Origin: Candidatus Persebacteraceae bacterium Df01
GTDB lineage: Bacteria > Pseudomonadota > Gammaproteobacteria > Tethybacterales > Persebacteraceae
Assembly: GCA_030386295.1 (NCBI GenBank)
Contig: JANQAO010000003.1
Span: forward strand, 391,907 to 455,906
DNA length: 64,000 nucleotides
Direction of reading: 5' to 3'
Shown: in pieces, positions 25,654-34,321 of the stretch
How the letters are laid out: each line of letters begins with the position of its first letter
Position numbering within the stretch: position 1 is the first letter of the stretch
Made by a program: the position numbers and the translations under genes
The notes under the pieces: generated by a model
Told to the model about the DNA's origin: nothing
Databases searched by the model: none
What the model saw: only the letters and a program-made list of their open reading frames with translations

Positions 25654-25838
25654 GAATCCTCTCTTTTTTCCAGCGAATAAATAGTACCGCAATAAGGACA
25701 CGCGCAACGCGGTGCGCTTGACGACAATGGCAAAAACACGCGCGGATGTTTATCCCATCCTTTTTGACTGGCTGGTGGGCAACTTAGCGGCAATTCTTTT
25801 GGTGTAACCGTGTAGTTACTATTAACAAGCGCTTTCAT
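25650..25838 (-). CDS. Small zinc-finger protein (zf-CHCC type)
   Basis: A 62-aa protein. The C-terminal half has the zf-CHCC layout: Cys in LSCPP, then WDKHPRVFLPL with His, then CACPYCGTIYSL. Bacterial members are related to the zinc-binding subunit near mitochondrial complex I (NDUFS6) but their task is not settled. It sits between ilvE and yciO with 4-bp overlaps on both sides, so it is certainly translated within the operon. Confidence 0.8.
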   Translation of the reverse strand: MKALVNSNYTVTPKELPLSCPPASQKGWDKHPRVFLPLSSSAPRCACPYCGTIYSLEKREDS

Positions 25839-26761
25839 GCCGCTGGTGTCAGCCAGTTAGCAGAGCGTGGATGCTTGCCTGCTACGCAGTCAAAAAACGC
25901 TGACTGTAATGCTTCTGTTATCGGACCGCGACCACCGCTACCGATAACCCGACCATCCAATTCTCGAATTGGTGTAATTTCCGCTGCCGTACCAGTGAAA
26001 AAAGCCTCATCGGCACAATACACTGCATCGCGAGTGATGCGTTTTTCCACCACTTCATAGCCCATATCCTGTGCCAACGTCATCACCGTGTCGCGCGTAA
26101 TACCGCTAAGAACAGAAGTTAACTCGGGGGTGTACAATTGGTTACGCACAACAATAAACAAGTTTTCGCCAGGACCTTCGGAAACTAATCCATCCACGTC
26201 CAACAATAATGATTCATCATAGCCATCCTGTGCTGCTTCCTTGTGCGCCAACACTGAATTTACATAATTACCGCTAACCTTGGCACGGCACATCGTGGTA
26301 TTGACGTGATAGCGAGCATAAGAAGATGTCTTCACTCGAATACCTTTTTCCATCCCTTCTTCACCCAAATAAGCTCCCCACGGCCAGGCCGCAACGATAA
26401 CTTGAACCGGATTGGTGTCGACTGCAAGCCCCAACGAATAGGCACCATAAAAAGCCAGTGGTCTAATATAACAAGCATTATGGCCACCATCACGGACAAC
26501 GGCACGCTGTGCCGCATTAATATCATCTTCGCTAAAAGGTATTTTCATTCCGATAATGTGCGCTGATTGAAAAAACCGCCGCGTGTGATCGGTCAAACGA
26601 AAAATTGCTGGTCCAGAATCGGTTTGATAACAGCGCACACCTTCAAAAACGCTTACGCCATAATTTAAAGAATGAGACAACACATGAATTTTAGCTTCCC
26701 TCCACGGTGTCATTTTGCCGTCAAACCAAATATTTCCTTCTCTTTCCGCTATTGCTGTCAT
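25835..26761 (-). CDS. ilvE: Branched-chain amino acid aminotransferase
   Basis: A 308-aa class IV PLP enzyme for the last step of valine, leucine and isoleucine synthesis. Seen: IWFDGKMTPWREAKIHVLSHSLNYG, GVSVFEGVRCY, the Schiff-base lysine in AKVSGNYVNSVLA, and EGPGENLFIV. Start set at ATG 26761: this gives the standard length, and the frame beyond it has a hydrophobic run unlike the family. An extended -10 lies seven bases upstream, so the mRNA may start at the ATG. Heads a seven-gene minus-strand operon ending with rluB. Confidence 0.95.
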   Translation of the reverse strand: MTAIAEREGNIWFDGKMTPWREAKIHVLSHSLNYGVSVFEGVRCYQTDSGPAIFRLTDHTRRFFQSAHIIGMKIPFSEDDINAAQRAVVRDGGHNACYIRPLAFYGAYSLGLAVDTNPVQVIVAAWPWGAYLGEEGMEKGIRVKTSSYARYHVNTTMCRAKVSGNYVNSVLAHKEAAQDGYDESLLLDVDGLVSEGPGENLFIVVRNQLYTPELTSVLSGITRDTVMTLAQDMGYEVVEKRITRDAVYCADEAFFTGTAAEITPIRELDGRVIGSGGRGPITEALQSAFFDCVAGKHPRSANWLTPAA

Positions 26762-26768
26762 GCACACA

Positions 26769-26777
26769 ATTATATCA
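26769..26777 (-). promoter_or_regulatory. Extended -10 promoter directly before ilvE
   Basis: On the minus strand TGA-TATAAT, a perfect extended -10; seven bases (TGTGTGC) separate it from the ilvE ATG. The expected transcription start falls on or beside the A of ATG. No ribosome site lies between. Confidence 0.6.
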
Positions 26778-26914
26778 GTAATACAAAGCCGGTTTGGGGC
26801 ACCTATCACGCATAAAAAACAGTGGCAAGACAGATTAAACTCGTAATAAATTACTAACAATAACGATAAAATAACCACTATGAATCTGTTGATTTATCCG
26901 ATGCAATAACACCT

Positions 26915-28000
26915 GTGCGCAAAAAATATATTCTGAACGGGCGCCGCCGTGCACTGCGAGCACTTGCCCTTATTACCAGCGCGCCTTTTCTTGCATTATC
27001 TCGCCGTGTGCAGGCGTCTTTTCAAGCGGCACACCATTTAAGTAATGGTACCTTTCGTAATAACTATATTGGCCAAATCACCAAATCTTTTTCCGACTTG
27101 ATGCGCTGGCGCCGTGAGTCCCCCGACCATCCGCTATTGTCCTTTTCACTAGCAGCAAATGACCCTGCTTTTTTGCGCAACAACCGAAAGGAAGCAACAC
27201 TTACTTGGCTCGGTCATGCTACCTTATTGTTGCAAGTAGGTGGTGTTAATATTTTGACTGATCCGCATTTTTCCGATCGTGCCTCTCCCTTTTCTTTTGT
27301 TGGTCCTCGGCGAGGGACACCTCCCGGCATTCCTTTGGATGAATTACCTAATATTGACATTGTGCTTATTTCTCACAATCATTATGACCATTTAGATGAG
27401 GATTCAATTACAAGACTGTTGCGACGGCGTGCCGACACACATTTTTGTGCGCCGCTCGGGATTAGGCAATGGCTTGCACGCGTCGGGGCACAGCACATAA
27501 CAGAGCTGGATTGGGGCGACAGTGTACGATTGAATAATATGCAATTAACTGCTGCTCCCTGCCAGCACTGGAGTTCACGCGCACCGTGGGATCGCAATCG
27601 CACTTTGTGGGCATCGTGGGTGGTAGAAAAACCAGGTTTTCGTTTTTTATTTATTGGCGATACTGGCTATTCACAAGATTTTTCTGATTTGGGTACACAC
27701 TATGGTGGTTTCGACGTGGTAGCAATTCCGATTGGTGCTTATGAGCCACGTTGGTTTATGAAACAAGCACACATCAATCCCGATGAAGCAGTAAAAATTT
27801 TTCAGGATTTGCGCGCCAACACCGCCGTAGCGACACACTGGGGAACATTTCAACTCACGGATGAACCCATGGATGAGCCACCACAAAAACTGCATGCCGC
27901 GTTAAAAGCCGCCGGCATTGATAAAAATATTTTTGCTGTGTTTCAACATGGAGAAACACGTTCGCTAGCACGTTTTACCGAGACAAAAAAAACAAATTAA
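26915..28000 (+). CDS. Metallo-beta-lactamase-fold hydrolase of the NAPE-PLD/UlaG group
   Basis: A 361-aa protein with metal motif HNHYDHLD (H154, H156, D158, H159), TWLGHATLLLQVGGVNILTDPHFS and IGDTGYS, and later ATHWGTF. This group includes N-acyl-phosphatidylethanolamine phospholipase D; bacterial members mostly have unknown substrates. The N-terminus has NGRRRALRALALITSAPF, which could be a twin-arginine export signal or a membrane anchor. The start is GTG at 26915 without a clear ribosome site. Divergent from ilvE. Confidence 0.8.
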   Translation: MRKKYILNGRRRALRALALITSAPFLALSRRVQASFQAAHHLSNGTFRNNYIGQITKSFSDLMRWRRESPDHPLLSFSLAANDPAFLRNNRKEATLTWLGHATLLLQVGGVNILTDPHFSDRASPFSFVGPRRGTPPGIPLDELPNIDIVLISHNHYDHLDEDSITRLLRRRADTHFCAPLGIRQWLARVGAQHITELDWGDSVRLNNMQLTAAPCQHWSSRAPWDRNRTLWASWVVEKPGFRFLFIGDTGYSQDFSDLGTHYGGFDVVAIPIGAYEPRWFMKQAHINPDEAVKIFQDLRANTAVATHWGTFQLTDEPMDEPPQKLHAALKAAGIDKNIFAVFQHGETRSLARFTETKKTN

Positions 28001-28001
28001 A

Positions 28002-28291
28002 ATGCGTAACCGCCCTCTTATCTTGATAACATTGAGCGGCATTGTGTGCTAACTGTTATTTTATTAATGATGCTTCTATTATCGTCAAACAGGTGGTACC
28101 ACTCATTACCGCAATTAATTCGTACAGTAAAGTACGGAAGTGTAAATCAAGGTAGACAAATGCCCAGTTTCGCTGATAAATCGAGTGAGAAAGAAATTCT
28201 TGCCTTACTGGCATATGTGCAAAATTTATGGTCGGATGAAACGTACACTATTAGAAGAAGAGAACAAAACATTGAACCCGAAAAGGCCTAA
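28002..28291 (+). pseudogene. Remnant of a small cytochrome c, heme region lost
   Basis: A start codon at 28002 opens a lipoprotein-like signal (MRNRPLILITLSGIVC) and then hits TAA at once. The following frame (from 28046) reads like the C-terminal part of a class I cytochrome c: LIRTVKYG, GRQMPSFADK, SEKEILALLAYVQNLW. No CxxCH heme site exists between them, so an internal deletion plus a frameshift is the simplest reading. It overlaps the start of the next gene. Confidence 0.5.
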
Positions 28292-28748
28292 ATTCGTTGC
28301 CGATAATGATAGCGGCACACTTTCTAAATTTTGGTGCAGCTCCCACACCTGGAAGCGTAGTGCTAACAACACCAAATGGTGCCTTATCGGCTGCGCCATT
28401 GGCGATTTTGGTACCGTGTTATTTTTTCAATTATGCGGCATCGATTGGCCACCTTCGTGGATTTTTTCGCTCGCAATTATTAATGGTCTACTCACCAGCA
28501 TTTGTTTGGAAACCGTCATTTTGGTTCGTAGAGACTTTACCTTAAGCACAGCATTCAAAACCGCTATGGGTATGAGTTTTATCTCCATGTTGGCAATGGA
28601 AACGGCGATGAATGTTACAGATTTTCTTATCACCGGAGGCGCCCACCTAACCACCATTAGCGTACCGATAATGCTACTTGTCGGATTTGTCACTCCGTGG
28701 CCATACAATTACTGGCGACTCAAAAAATTTGGTAAGGCATGTCACTAA
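28236..28748 (+). CDS. DUF4396-like membrane protein
   Basis: A 170-aa protein with about four membrane segments. KWCLIGCAIGDFGTVLFF, ICLETVILVRRDF, MSFISMLAMETAMN and the ending LVGFVTPWPYNYWRLKKFG match the DUF4396 pattern, whose function is not known to me; members often carry conserved Met/His/Cys suggestive of metals. I use the ATG at 28236, but the first 40 residues are not conserved-looking and overlap the cytochrome remnant; the true start may be later or non-ATG. Confidence 0.7.
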   Translation: MKRTLLEEENKTLNPKRPKFVADNDSGTLSKFWCSSHTWKRSANNTKWCLIGCAIGDFGTVLFFQLCGIDWPPSWIFSLAIINGLLTSICLETVILVRRDFTLSTAFKTAMGMSFISMLAMETAMNVTDFLITGGAHLTTISVPIMLLVGFVTPWPYNYWRLKKFGKACH

Positions 28749-28800
28749 TCACACACACTACGGCTAAATATTTTCTCAAACAAGCCAACACTTATCGCTC

Positions 28801-29619
28801 ATGAAGTGGCATTGTGGAAAATTTATTTTTGACTGCACACAGCCTTTGATTATGGGCGTGGTAAATGTAACGCCAGATTCTTTTTCGGATGGTGGCGGCT
28901 TTTTATCTACCGATGCGGCGGTGGCACACGGTCGGCAATTGCTAGAAGAAGGTGCTGACATGCTAGATGTGGGCGGTGAATCCACTCGTCCAGGTGCTGC
29001 ACCCGTTGATGAAGAAAACGAAAAACAGCGAGTGCTTCCAGTTATTGAACGCTTGGCAGCGCACGGGGCAGCCGTATCAGCTGACACGATGAAACCAACG
29101 GTCATGCGTGCCGCTTTGCGATCTGGCGCCTGCATATTAAATAGTGTAGTCGGGTTTACCGGTACGAATGCGCTAGATATTGCCGCACAATCAGACTGCG
29201 GCATTGCCGTCATGCACATGTGTGGCACGCCCTCCACTATGCAACAAGCGCCACAATATAATGATGTGACAACGGAAGTTAACGCTTTTTTGCAAGCACA
29301 AACAACAACGCTACGAACGGCAGGAGTTGCGGCAAATCGTATTTGCGTTGACCCGGGTATTGGTTTTGGCAAAACGATTGAACACAATTGGCAGTTACTG
29401 CACACGCTACCGCAAATTGGCGGCGGGTACCCAGTACTGCTGGGCGTATCGCGCAAGTCCTTTCTAGGTGCCCTCACCGGGCGCAAACGACCAACAGACC
29501 GCGATACCGCCAGCGCCGTTTTAGCAGCGCTACTGTACCAGCGCGGCGCACATATTGTACGAACGCACAATGTAACCGCCACACTGGACGCCCTATCTGT
29601 AACGACAATGCTGGATTAA
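28801..29619 (+). CDS. folP: Dihydropteroate synthase
   Basis: A 272-aa TIM-barrel enzyme that joins 4-aminobenzoate to the pterin pyrophosphate in folate synthesis; target of sulfonamides. Seen: GVVNVTPDSFSDGG, DVGGESTRPGA, CVDPGIGFGKT and GVSRKSFLG. Length typical. Followed 45 bp later by glmM, the usual folP-glmM pair; ftsH, often upstream, is absent. Confidence 0.96.
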   Translation: MKWHCGKFIFDCTQPLIMGVVNVTPDSFSDGGGFLSTDAAVAHGRQLLEEGADMLDVGGESTRPGAAPVDEENEKQRVLPVIERLAAHGAAVSADTMKPTVMRAALRSGACILNSVVGFTGTNALDIAAQSDCGIAVMHMCGTPSTMQQAPQYNDVTTEVNAFLQAQTTTLRTAGVAANRICVDPGIGFGKTIEHNWQLLHTLPQIGGGYPVLLGVSRKSFLGALTGRKRPTDRDTASAVLAALLYQRGAHIVRTHNVTATLDALSVTTMLD

Positions 29620-29647
29620 ATGCCGGTAAAATTCACCTTTCGCCACC

Positions 29648-29653
29648 TATAAT
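29648..29653 (+). promoter_or_regulatory. -10 box close to the glmM start
   Basis: TATAAT, 11 bases before the glmM ATG. Transcription from it would give a 4-5-nt leader. No SD is present in between. Confidence 0.45.
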
Positions 29654-29664
29654 TAGATATTGCA

Positions 29665-30999
29665 ATGACACAACGATTATTCGGCACTGACGGCGTACGC
29701 GGGCGCATTGGCAAACCGCCAATGACTCCCGACGTGTTGGTGCGTTTGGGATTCGCCGCTGGTCAAGTATTAGCAGGCAACACCGTCGCACCTCAAGTTC
29801 TCATTAGCAAAGATACGAGGCTATCCGGTTACATGGTGGAATCAGCGCTAGAAGCCGGCTTTGCTGCCGCTGGTGTAGATGTATTGCTTTCCGGTCCGCT
29901 ACCAACGTCGGCGGTATCGTATCTCACACAAACGCTGCGCTTGTCAGCGGGCGTCGTTATCAGTGCCTCTCACAATCCATACGATGACAATGGCGTTAAA
30001 TTTTTCGCCGCTGATGGCTGCAAACTACCCGATGAAACAGAAGCGGGCATAGAACAAGCCGCCATGACAACACAGTCGCTGTCTTTCGTTGGTGAACCCG
30101 GGCGAGCTCGACGACTGGATGATGCAGCTGGACGCTATGTAGAATTTTGCAAACGATCATTTCCTTCGAACATGAGCCTGCGCGGCAAACGAGTACTGGT
30201 AGATTGCGCAAACGGCGCTGCTTATCATGTTGCCCCGCCAGTCTTTCACGAGCTCGGTGCTGAAGTCATTCCCTTTTGCGATAAGCCTGATGGATTTAAT
30301 ATTAATGTAAATTGTGGCGTCATGGAGCCGGCAGCCGCTGCGCAAAAAACTGCGGCATGTGGTGCCAATGTAGGTGTCATTTTGGACGGCGATGCTGACC
30401 GTGTATTTTTGGCTGATGAAACCGGTACCATTCACAACGGTGACGCTCTACTGTATCTTATCGCCCAAGCTGAGCACCAGCGCGGCAATACCTTGCAGGG
30501 CGTAGCAGGAACCATCATGTCTAATTTGGCCTTAGAACAAGCTTTAGCGACAATGGGAACAGACTTTTATCGTGCCGACGTTGGCGACCGTCGAGTGCTA
30601 CAAGCATTGGTAAAAAACGACTGGCCGCTCGGCGGGGAAACATCAGGTCACATCGTGCTTCGGTGGCTACATTCCACTGGAGACGGAATTATTGCAGCAC
30701 TGCAAGTGCTGGCTATCATGTGTGAAACTGGCAAACCGTTATCGGAACTTTTAGCGAATTTTCACCCGCTCCCACAATGCAGCCGTAACGTGAAAGTTGC
30801 GGACAAAAGGAAAGCCCTTGAAAACAACGTCGTCCAGCAGGCATTATCTGAAGTAGAAACGCGATTACGCGGACACGGGCGGATTGTCGTACGTCCATCG
30901 GGAACCGAAGAATTCGTCCGCATCATGGTAGAGGCAGAAAATAAAACATTTGCACAAGCGGCAGCAGATGAAATTTATGCCGCACTAACTGCAGTTTAA
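29665..30999 (+). CDS. glmM: Phosphoglucosamine mutase
   Basis: A 444-aa phosphohexomutase converting glucosamine-6-P to glucosamine-1-P for UDP-GlcNAc. Seen: LFGTDGVRGRIG, the phosphoserine loop ISASHNPYDDNG with S102, metal loop LDGDADR, sugar loop GGETSGH and phosphate loop RPSGTEEFVRIM. Supplies both peptidoglycan and LPS, which fits murJ, amgK/murU and lptD elsewhere in the window. Confidence 0.97.
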   Translation: MTQRLFGTDGVRGRIGKPPMTPDVLVRLGFAAGQVLAGNTVAPQVLISKDTRLSGYMVESALEAGFAAAGVDVLLSGPLPTSAVSYLTQTLRLSAGVVISASHNPYDDNGVKFFAADGCKLPDETEAGIEQAAMTTQSLSFVGEPGRARRLDDAAGRYVEFCKRSFPSNMSLRGKRVLVDCANGAAYHVAPPVFHELGAEVIPFCDKPDGFNINVNCGVMEPAAAAQKTAACGANVGVILDGDADRVFLADETGTIHNGDALLYLIAQAEHQRGNTLQGVAGTIMSNLALEQALATMGTDFYRADVGDRRVLQALVKNDWPLGGETSGHIVLRWLHSTGDGIIAALQVLAIMCETGKPLSELLANFHPLPQCSRNVKVADKRKALENNVVQQALSEVETRLRGHGRIVVRPSGTEEFVRIMVEAENKTFAQAAADEIYAALTAV

Positions 31000-31786
31000 C
31001 TATTTATTATTATTTTCCCATCAATTATGGCTAACCGTTTTTTTTTAACTTTGAGAAATCAGCGAGGGCAGCAAATAACGCACGACTATCAAACCGAAAT
31101 CATTAGTTTTTAGCTTTACGCAAATAAGAAACTGTCTAAATTACCAAATTGACGTTCTCGTAATCTAACTCTATTAACAAATTTATTTTCAGATTCCGGT
31201 AGCAGTAATTCTCTTATCAAATGATTTTTACTACCGTAAAAACCCACATGAGTTTCGCCACTAGCTATCTCTGTCGCTATAAAGACCACCACCACTACTG
31301 CTGGACCAGATAAAACTGTAGTTCAAGATAATCTTACACTATCAGAAGACGTATCTTAATACCAACGCAAATGAGCGTTAACACTCCAATTAGAATAAGC
31401 ACTAGCACCACGAGGTAAAGTTAAATTGCCAACAAGACCGACATATTCACTCTCTCCCGGGACTGACACCAGCAGACAAAAACGCCAAAAGCGTTCGTGC
31501 TTTTAAAACAAAACCTCTAATACCAAATATTGCAATATTGCCCATATCAAACATCTTCTAATCTGATAAAACTATACCTATCAGTATTTTAAATGATGAA
31601 TGACTTCCCTCTCAGTCACCAAAAAAAACTCTCTTCTCTGTAACGAAATGTTGTCGTTTAGCGTAGCAACGAACCAAATAACAAACCGTCACCATTGCTC
31701 AGCATTCCAAAATCTGATTTTAGGAAGTTAAATATGCAAATTTCTAAGTCATTAACCATCAACGTTTTTTTCGGCAAATCACAAAT
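31000..31786. other. 787-bp gap with decayed coding fragments
   Basis: No intact gene. On the minus strand there are short coding-like frames: one at 31356-31502 (listed separately), one open from 31116 to 31322 whose reading includes SGETHVGFYGSKNHLI and VRLRERQFGNL and which I do not recognise, and a short NGDGLLFGSLLR stretch near 31650-31700. They are broken by stops and frame changes, as expected of an old pseudogene. No promoter, RNA or repeat was recognised. Confidence 0.5.
31356..31502 (-). pseudogene. Possible 3' fragment of an outer-membrane beta-barrel gene
   Basis: A 48-residue open frame with no start codon. It alternates like beta-strands and ends NWSVNAHLRWY, with an aromatic last residue as in autotransporter and porin barrels. 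A neighbouring frame just upstream reads MGNIAIFGIRGFVLKARTLL, suggesting one frameshifted gene. Short and compositionally plain, so this could be chance. Confidence 0.3.
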
Positions 31787-32764
31787 CTAATCCGGCAATA
31801 AAATCGTTGAGCCAATAGTTTGGCGAGATTCCAACGCACGGTGCGCTTTAGCCGCTTGCGACAATGGTAGCGTGCTACCAATGTTGATTTTCACCCCGGT
31901 GCGCAAAGCAAAAAATAAAGCGTCAGCGCTAGCACGTAATTCTTCCGGCATTCCGCAGTAGTTCATCAATGTTGGTCGTGTAAAAAACAGCGATCCTTTT
32001 TGCGCCAACAGTGCCGGAGCAACCGGCGCGACCGGTCCCGAAGCGTTGCCAAATGACACAAACATGCCGCGCTGTGATAACGCGTTGAGCGTACCCTCAA
32101 ACGTCGTCGCGCCGACCGAATCGTAAGCAACAGACACACCGGCGCCATCAGTCAATTTACGCACCGCAGCCGCCACATCCTCTCGCCCATAAAAAATCAC
32201 ATGGTCACAACCGTGTGCTCGGGCAAGTTCGGCTTTTTCTTCACTGCCTACCGTGCCAATCACCACTGCGCCAAGTTGCTTCAACCATTGACAGGCAATC
32301 AATCCCACACCACCAGCGATTGCGTGAAATAATACCACATCACCGACATGTGTTGGTCGGACACGACGAATCAAATATTCCGCTGTCATGCCTTTGAGCA
32401 ACACCGCTGCCGCCTGTTCAAAAGACACATCGTCAGGTAATCGCACCGCCTTATTGCTTTTGAGCAACCGACAACCGGCATATGCGCCCAAGGCACCAGT
32501 GCAATAACCAACTCGATCGCCCACCGCTAATCCCTGAACTTCGTCGCCTACAGCCTCCACTACTCCAGCGCCCTCCAGTCCTAATGTCGCTGGCAACTGT
32601 ACCGGATACAGACCAGTGCGGTGATACACGTCAATAAAATTAACCCCCACCGCATGCACCCGTACTCGTATTTCATCCTGCACTGGTGCGGGGATATTGA
32701 CTTCCTCCGCCAGTAACACTTCGGGACCTCCGTGCGAGTGAATGTTAATCGCTTGTGTTTTCAT
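31787..32764 (-). CDS. qor: NADPH:quinone oxidoreductase (zinc-free MDR family)
   Basis: A 325-aa medium-chain dehydrogenase/reductase that reduces quinones with one or two electrons from NADPH. Seen: N-terminal GroES-like domain with VHAVGVNFIDVYHRTGLYP, GLEGAGVVEAVG, then nucleotide site HAIAGGVGLIACQWLK and GTVGSEEKAELAR. The zinc ligands of alcohol dehydrogenases are missing, as in Qor. Start at 32764 chosen for SD GAAGAG; a longer frame to 32821 is unsupported. Divergent from the SDR gene. Confidence 0.9.
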   Translation of the reverse strand: MKTQAINIHSHGGPEVLLAEEVNIPAPVQDEIRVRVHAVGVNFIDVYHRTGLYPVQLPATLGLEGAGVVEAVGDEVQGLAVGDRVGYCTGALGAYAGCRLLKSNKAVRLPDDVSFEQAAAVLLKGMTAEYLIRRVRPTHVGDVVLFHAIAGGVGLIACQWLKQLGAVVIGTVGSEEKAELARAHGCDHVIFYGREDVAAAVRKLTDGAGVSVAYDSVGATTFEGTLNALSQRGMFVSFGNASGPVAPVAPALLAQKGSLFFTRPTLMNYCGMPEELRASADALFFALRTGVKINIGSTLPLSQAAKAHRALESRQTIGSTILLPD

Positions 32765-32798
32765 TATTACTCTTCTTTTTCGACGATTATACTGATAA

Positions 32799-32826
32799 TT
32801 TATACACATCAAATCCAGCATATAAT
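32799..32826 (+). promoter_or_regulatory. Promoter directly before the SDR gene
   Basis: TTTATA (32799-32804), 16-bp spacer, TATAAT (32821-32826). TCTTTC then separates it from the ATG at 32833, so a leaderless mRNA is expected. Confidence 0.55.
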
Positions 32827-32832
32827 TCTTTC

Positions 32833-33660
32833 ATGCGACGTAATATTTTGATTACCGGTTGTTCTAGCGGCATTGGTCGGCACTGCGCGCTGACTTTGGC
32901 AAAACGCCAAGACTGGCGGGTATTTGCTTCCGCTCGCAAAACCGAAGATGTCGAAAAATTGCAAAAAGACGGATTGTCGGACGCTTTGCAATTGGACTTG
33001 GACAGTCCAACAAGTATTCATTCAGCGATGGAGACAGTACTTGCTCAAACCGGCGGCTGTTTGGATGCGCTATTTAATAATGGCGCTTACGGTCAACCCG
33101 GCGCGGTAGAAGATCTCAGCCGCGACGCTTTACGAGCACAGTTTGAAAGCAACGTTTTCGGCACGCAAGAACTAACTAATACTGCCATTGCCATCATGCG
33201 AAAAGACGGCGGCGGACGTATTATCCAAAATTCATCGGTATTAGGCTTTGTTTGTTTGAAATATCGCGGTGCCTACAATGCTTCCAAATATGCACTGGAA
33301 GCACTCAGTGATACCATGAGGCTGGAATTAGCCGGCACCAATATTCATATTGCATTGATTGAACCGGGACCTATTGTCAGTGCTTTTCGCCAAAATGCCG
33401 CCACTCATTTTCACCGGCAAATTGATACCGACACCAGCGCCCACCACGATGCCTACGTACGCATGCAAGAAGCGTGGTCGAAAGGTGCAAGCATGCCCTT
33501 CGCGCTGGAGCCTAAAGCGGTGTACAAAAATCTTCTACATGCGCTAAACGCCCGCCGTCCCAAGTTGCGCTATCGGGTGACTATTCCCACCATCGCTTTT
33601 TGGTACCTTAAGAGATTATTGCCCTGCGCTTGGCTAGACAACATTCTTACCCGAGTTTAA
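32833..33660 (+). CDS. Short-chain dehydrogenase/reductase
   Basis: A 275-aa classical SDR. Seen: TGCSSGIG cofactor loop (8-15), NNGAYG (82-87, the NNAG equivalent), S134/S135, and Y148-x3-K152 (AYNASK). The C-terminal basic/hydrophobic tail (VTIPTIAFWYLKRLLPCAWL) may touch the membrane, as in SDRs near lipid or steroid-like substrates. Substrate unknown. The ATG at 32833 is chosen because the longer frame overlaps the promoter. Its stop abuts thiE. Confidence 0.88.
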   Translation: MRRNILITGCSSGIGRHCALTLAKRQDWRVFASARKTEDVEKLQKDGLSDALQLDLDSPTSIHSAMETVLAQTGGCLDALFNNGAYGQPGAVEDLSRDALRAQFESNVFGTQELTNTAIAIMRKDGGGRIIQNSSVLGFVCLKYRGAYNASKYALEALSDTMRLELAGTNIHIALIEPGPIVSAFRQNAATHFHRQIDTDTSAHHDAYVRMQEAWSKGASMPFALEPKAVYKNLLHALNARRPKLRYRVTIPTIAFWYLKRLLPCAWLDNILTRV

Positions 33661-33661
33661 T

Positions 33662-34312
33662 ATCCAAAAACCACCAGTCATTCGTGGACTATATGCCATT
33701 ACGCCATCCGGCATTGAAAGCGATTCGGAACTAATGGAACAGTGTGAGGCAGCACTAACCGGTGGCGCCTCCGCGCTACAGTACCGAGATAAAAATACTA
33801 CCGAGGAAAAACGCCAGCAGCGAGCGCTTCGACTAGCAAACATTTGTCGTCGCTATAGTGTTCCATTTATTGTTAATGACAGTCCGACATTGGCACAATA
33901 CGCTGGTGCGGACGGCGTACACTTGGGACGCAGCGATTTAAATATAGAGAAAGCACAAATAATTATGGGAAAACAAAAAATCATAGGAATGACTTGTCAT
34001 AATAATTTAGAGTTTGTTCGAGCTGCCAAATTGGCAAGTGCAACTTATTGCGCTTTGGGTGCAGTATTCTTATCTCCAACCAAACCTCAATCTACCTCTT
34101 GCCCTCCGAGCACGATTCTCCACATAAAAAAAATGTGCCCGGGGATTTCAATAATCGCTATCGGTGGCATCAACGCCAACAATATCGGACAGATAGCCGC
34201 TGCCGGTGCAGATGCAGCTGCTGTAATTTCGTCTTTATTTAATGCCGTAGATATTGAAGAAGCAGCACAGCGACTATGTACTGCTTTTGGTAAAGATAAA
34301 AACGACAGTTAA
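33662..34312 (+). CDS. thiE: Thiamine-phosphate synthase, probably with a non-canonical start
   Basis: A TIM-barrel enzyme that joins HMP-pyrophosphate and thiazole phosphate. Seen: ALQYRDKN, IVNDSPTLAQYAGADGVHLG, GMTCHNN, ALGAVFLSPTKPQS and IAIGGINANN. The first ATG (33734) lies inside the conserved region; the in-frame sequence before it reads PPVIRGLYAITP, the true family N-terminus. Between the preceding in-frame TAG and this motif there is no ATG, GTG or TTG. An ATC at 33662 (GAG six bases upstream, directly after the SDR stop) or an ATT at 33680 may serve, as AUU does in infC. A sequencing error is the alternative. From 33662 the length is 216 aa, the family norm. Confidence 0.8.
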   Translation: MQKPPVIRGLYAITPSGIESDSELMEQCEAALTGGASALQYRDKNTTEEKRQQRALRLANICRRYSVPFIVNDSPTLAQYAGADGVHLGRSDLNIEKAQIIMGKQKIIGMTCHNNLEFVRAAKLASATYCALGAVFLSPTKPQSTSCPPSTILHIKKMCPGISIIAIGGINANNIGQIAAAGADAAAVISSLFNAVDIEEAAQRLCTAFGKDKNDS

Positions 34313-34321
34313 AATTAGCTC

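Noticed and set aside
28776..29582. 268-codon minus-strand frame over folP
   Set aside because: Covers the same bases as folP, which has all dihydropteroate synthase motifs; the antisense product is Cys/Ser-rich and unlike any family.
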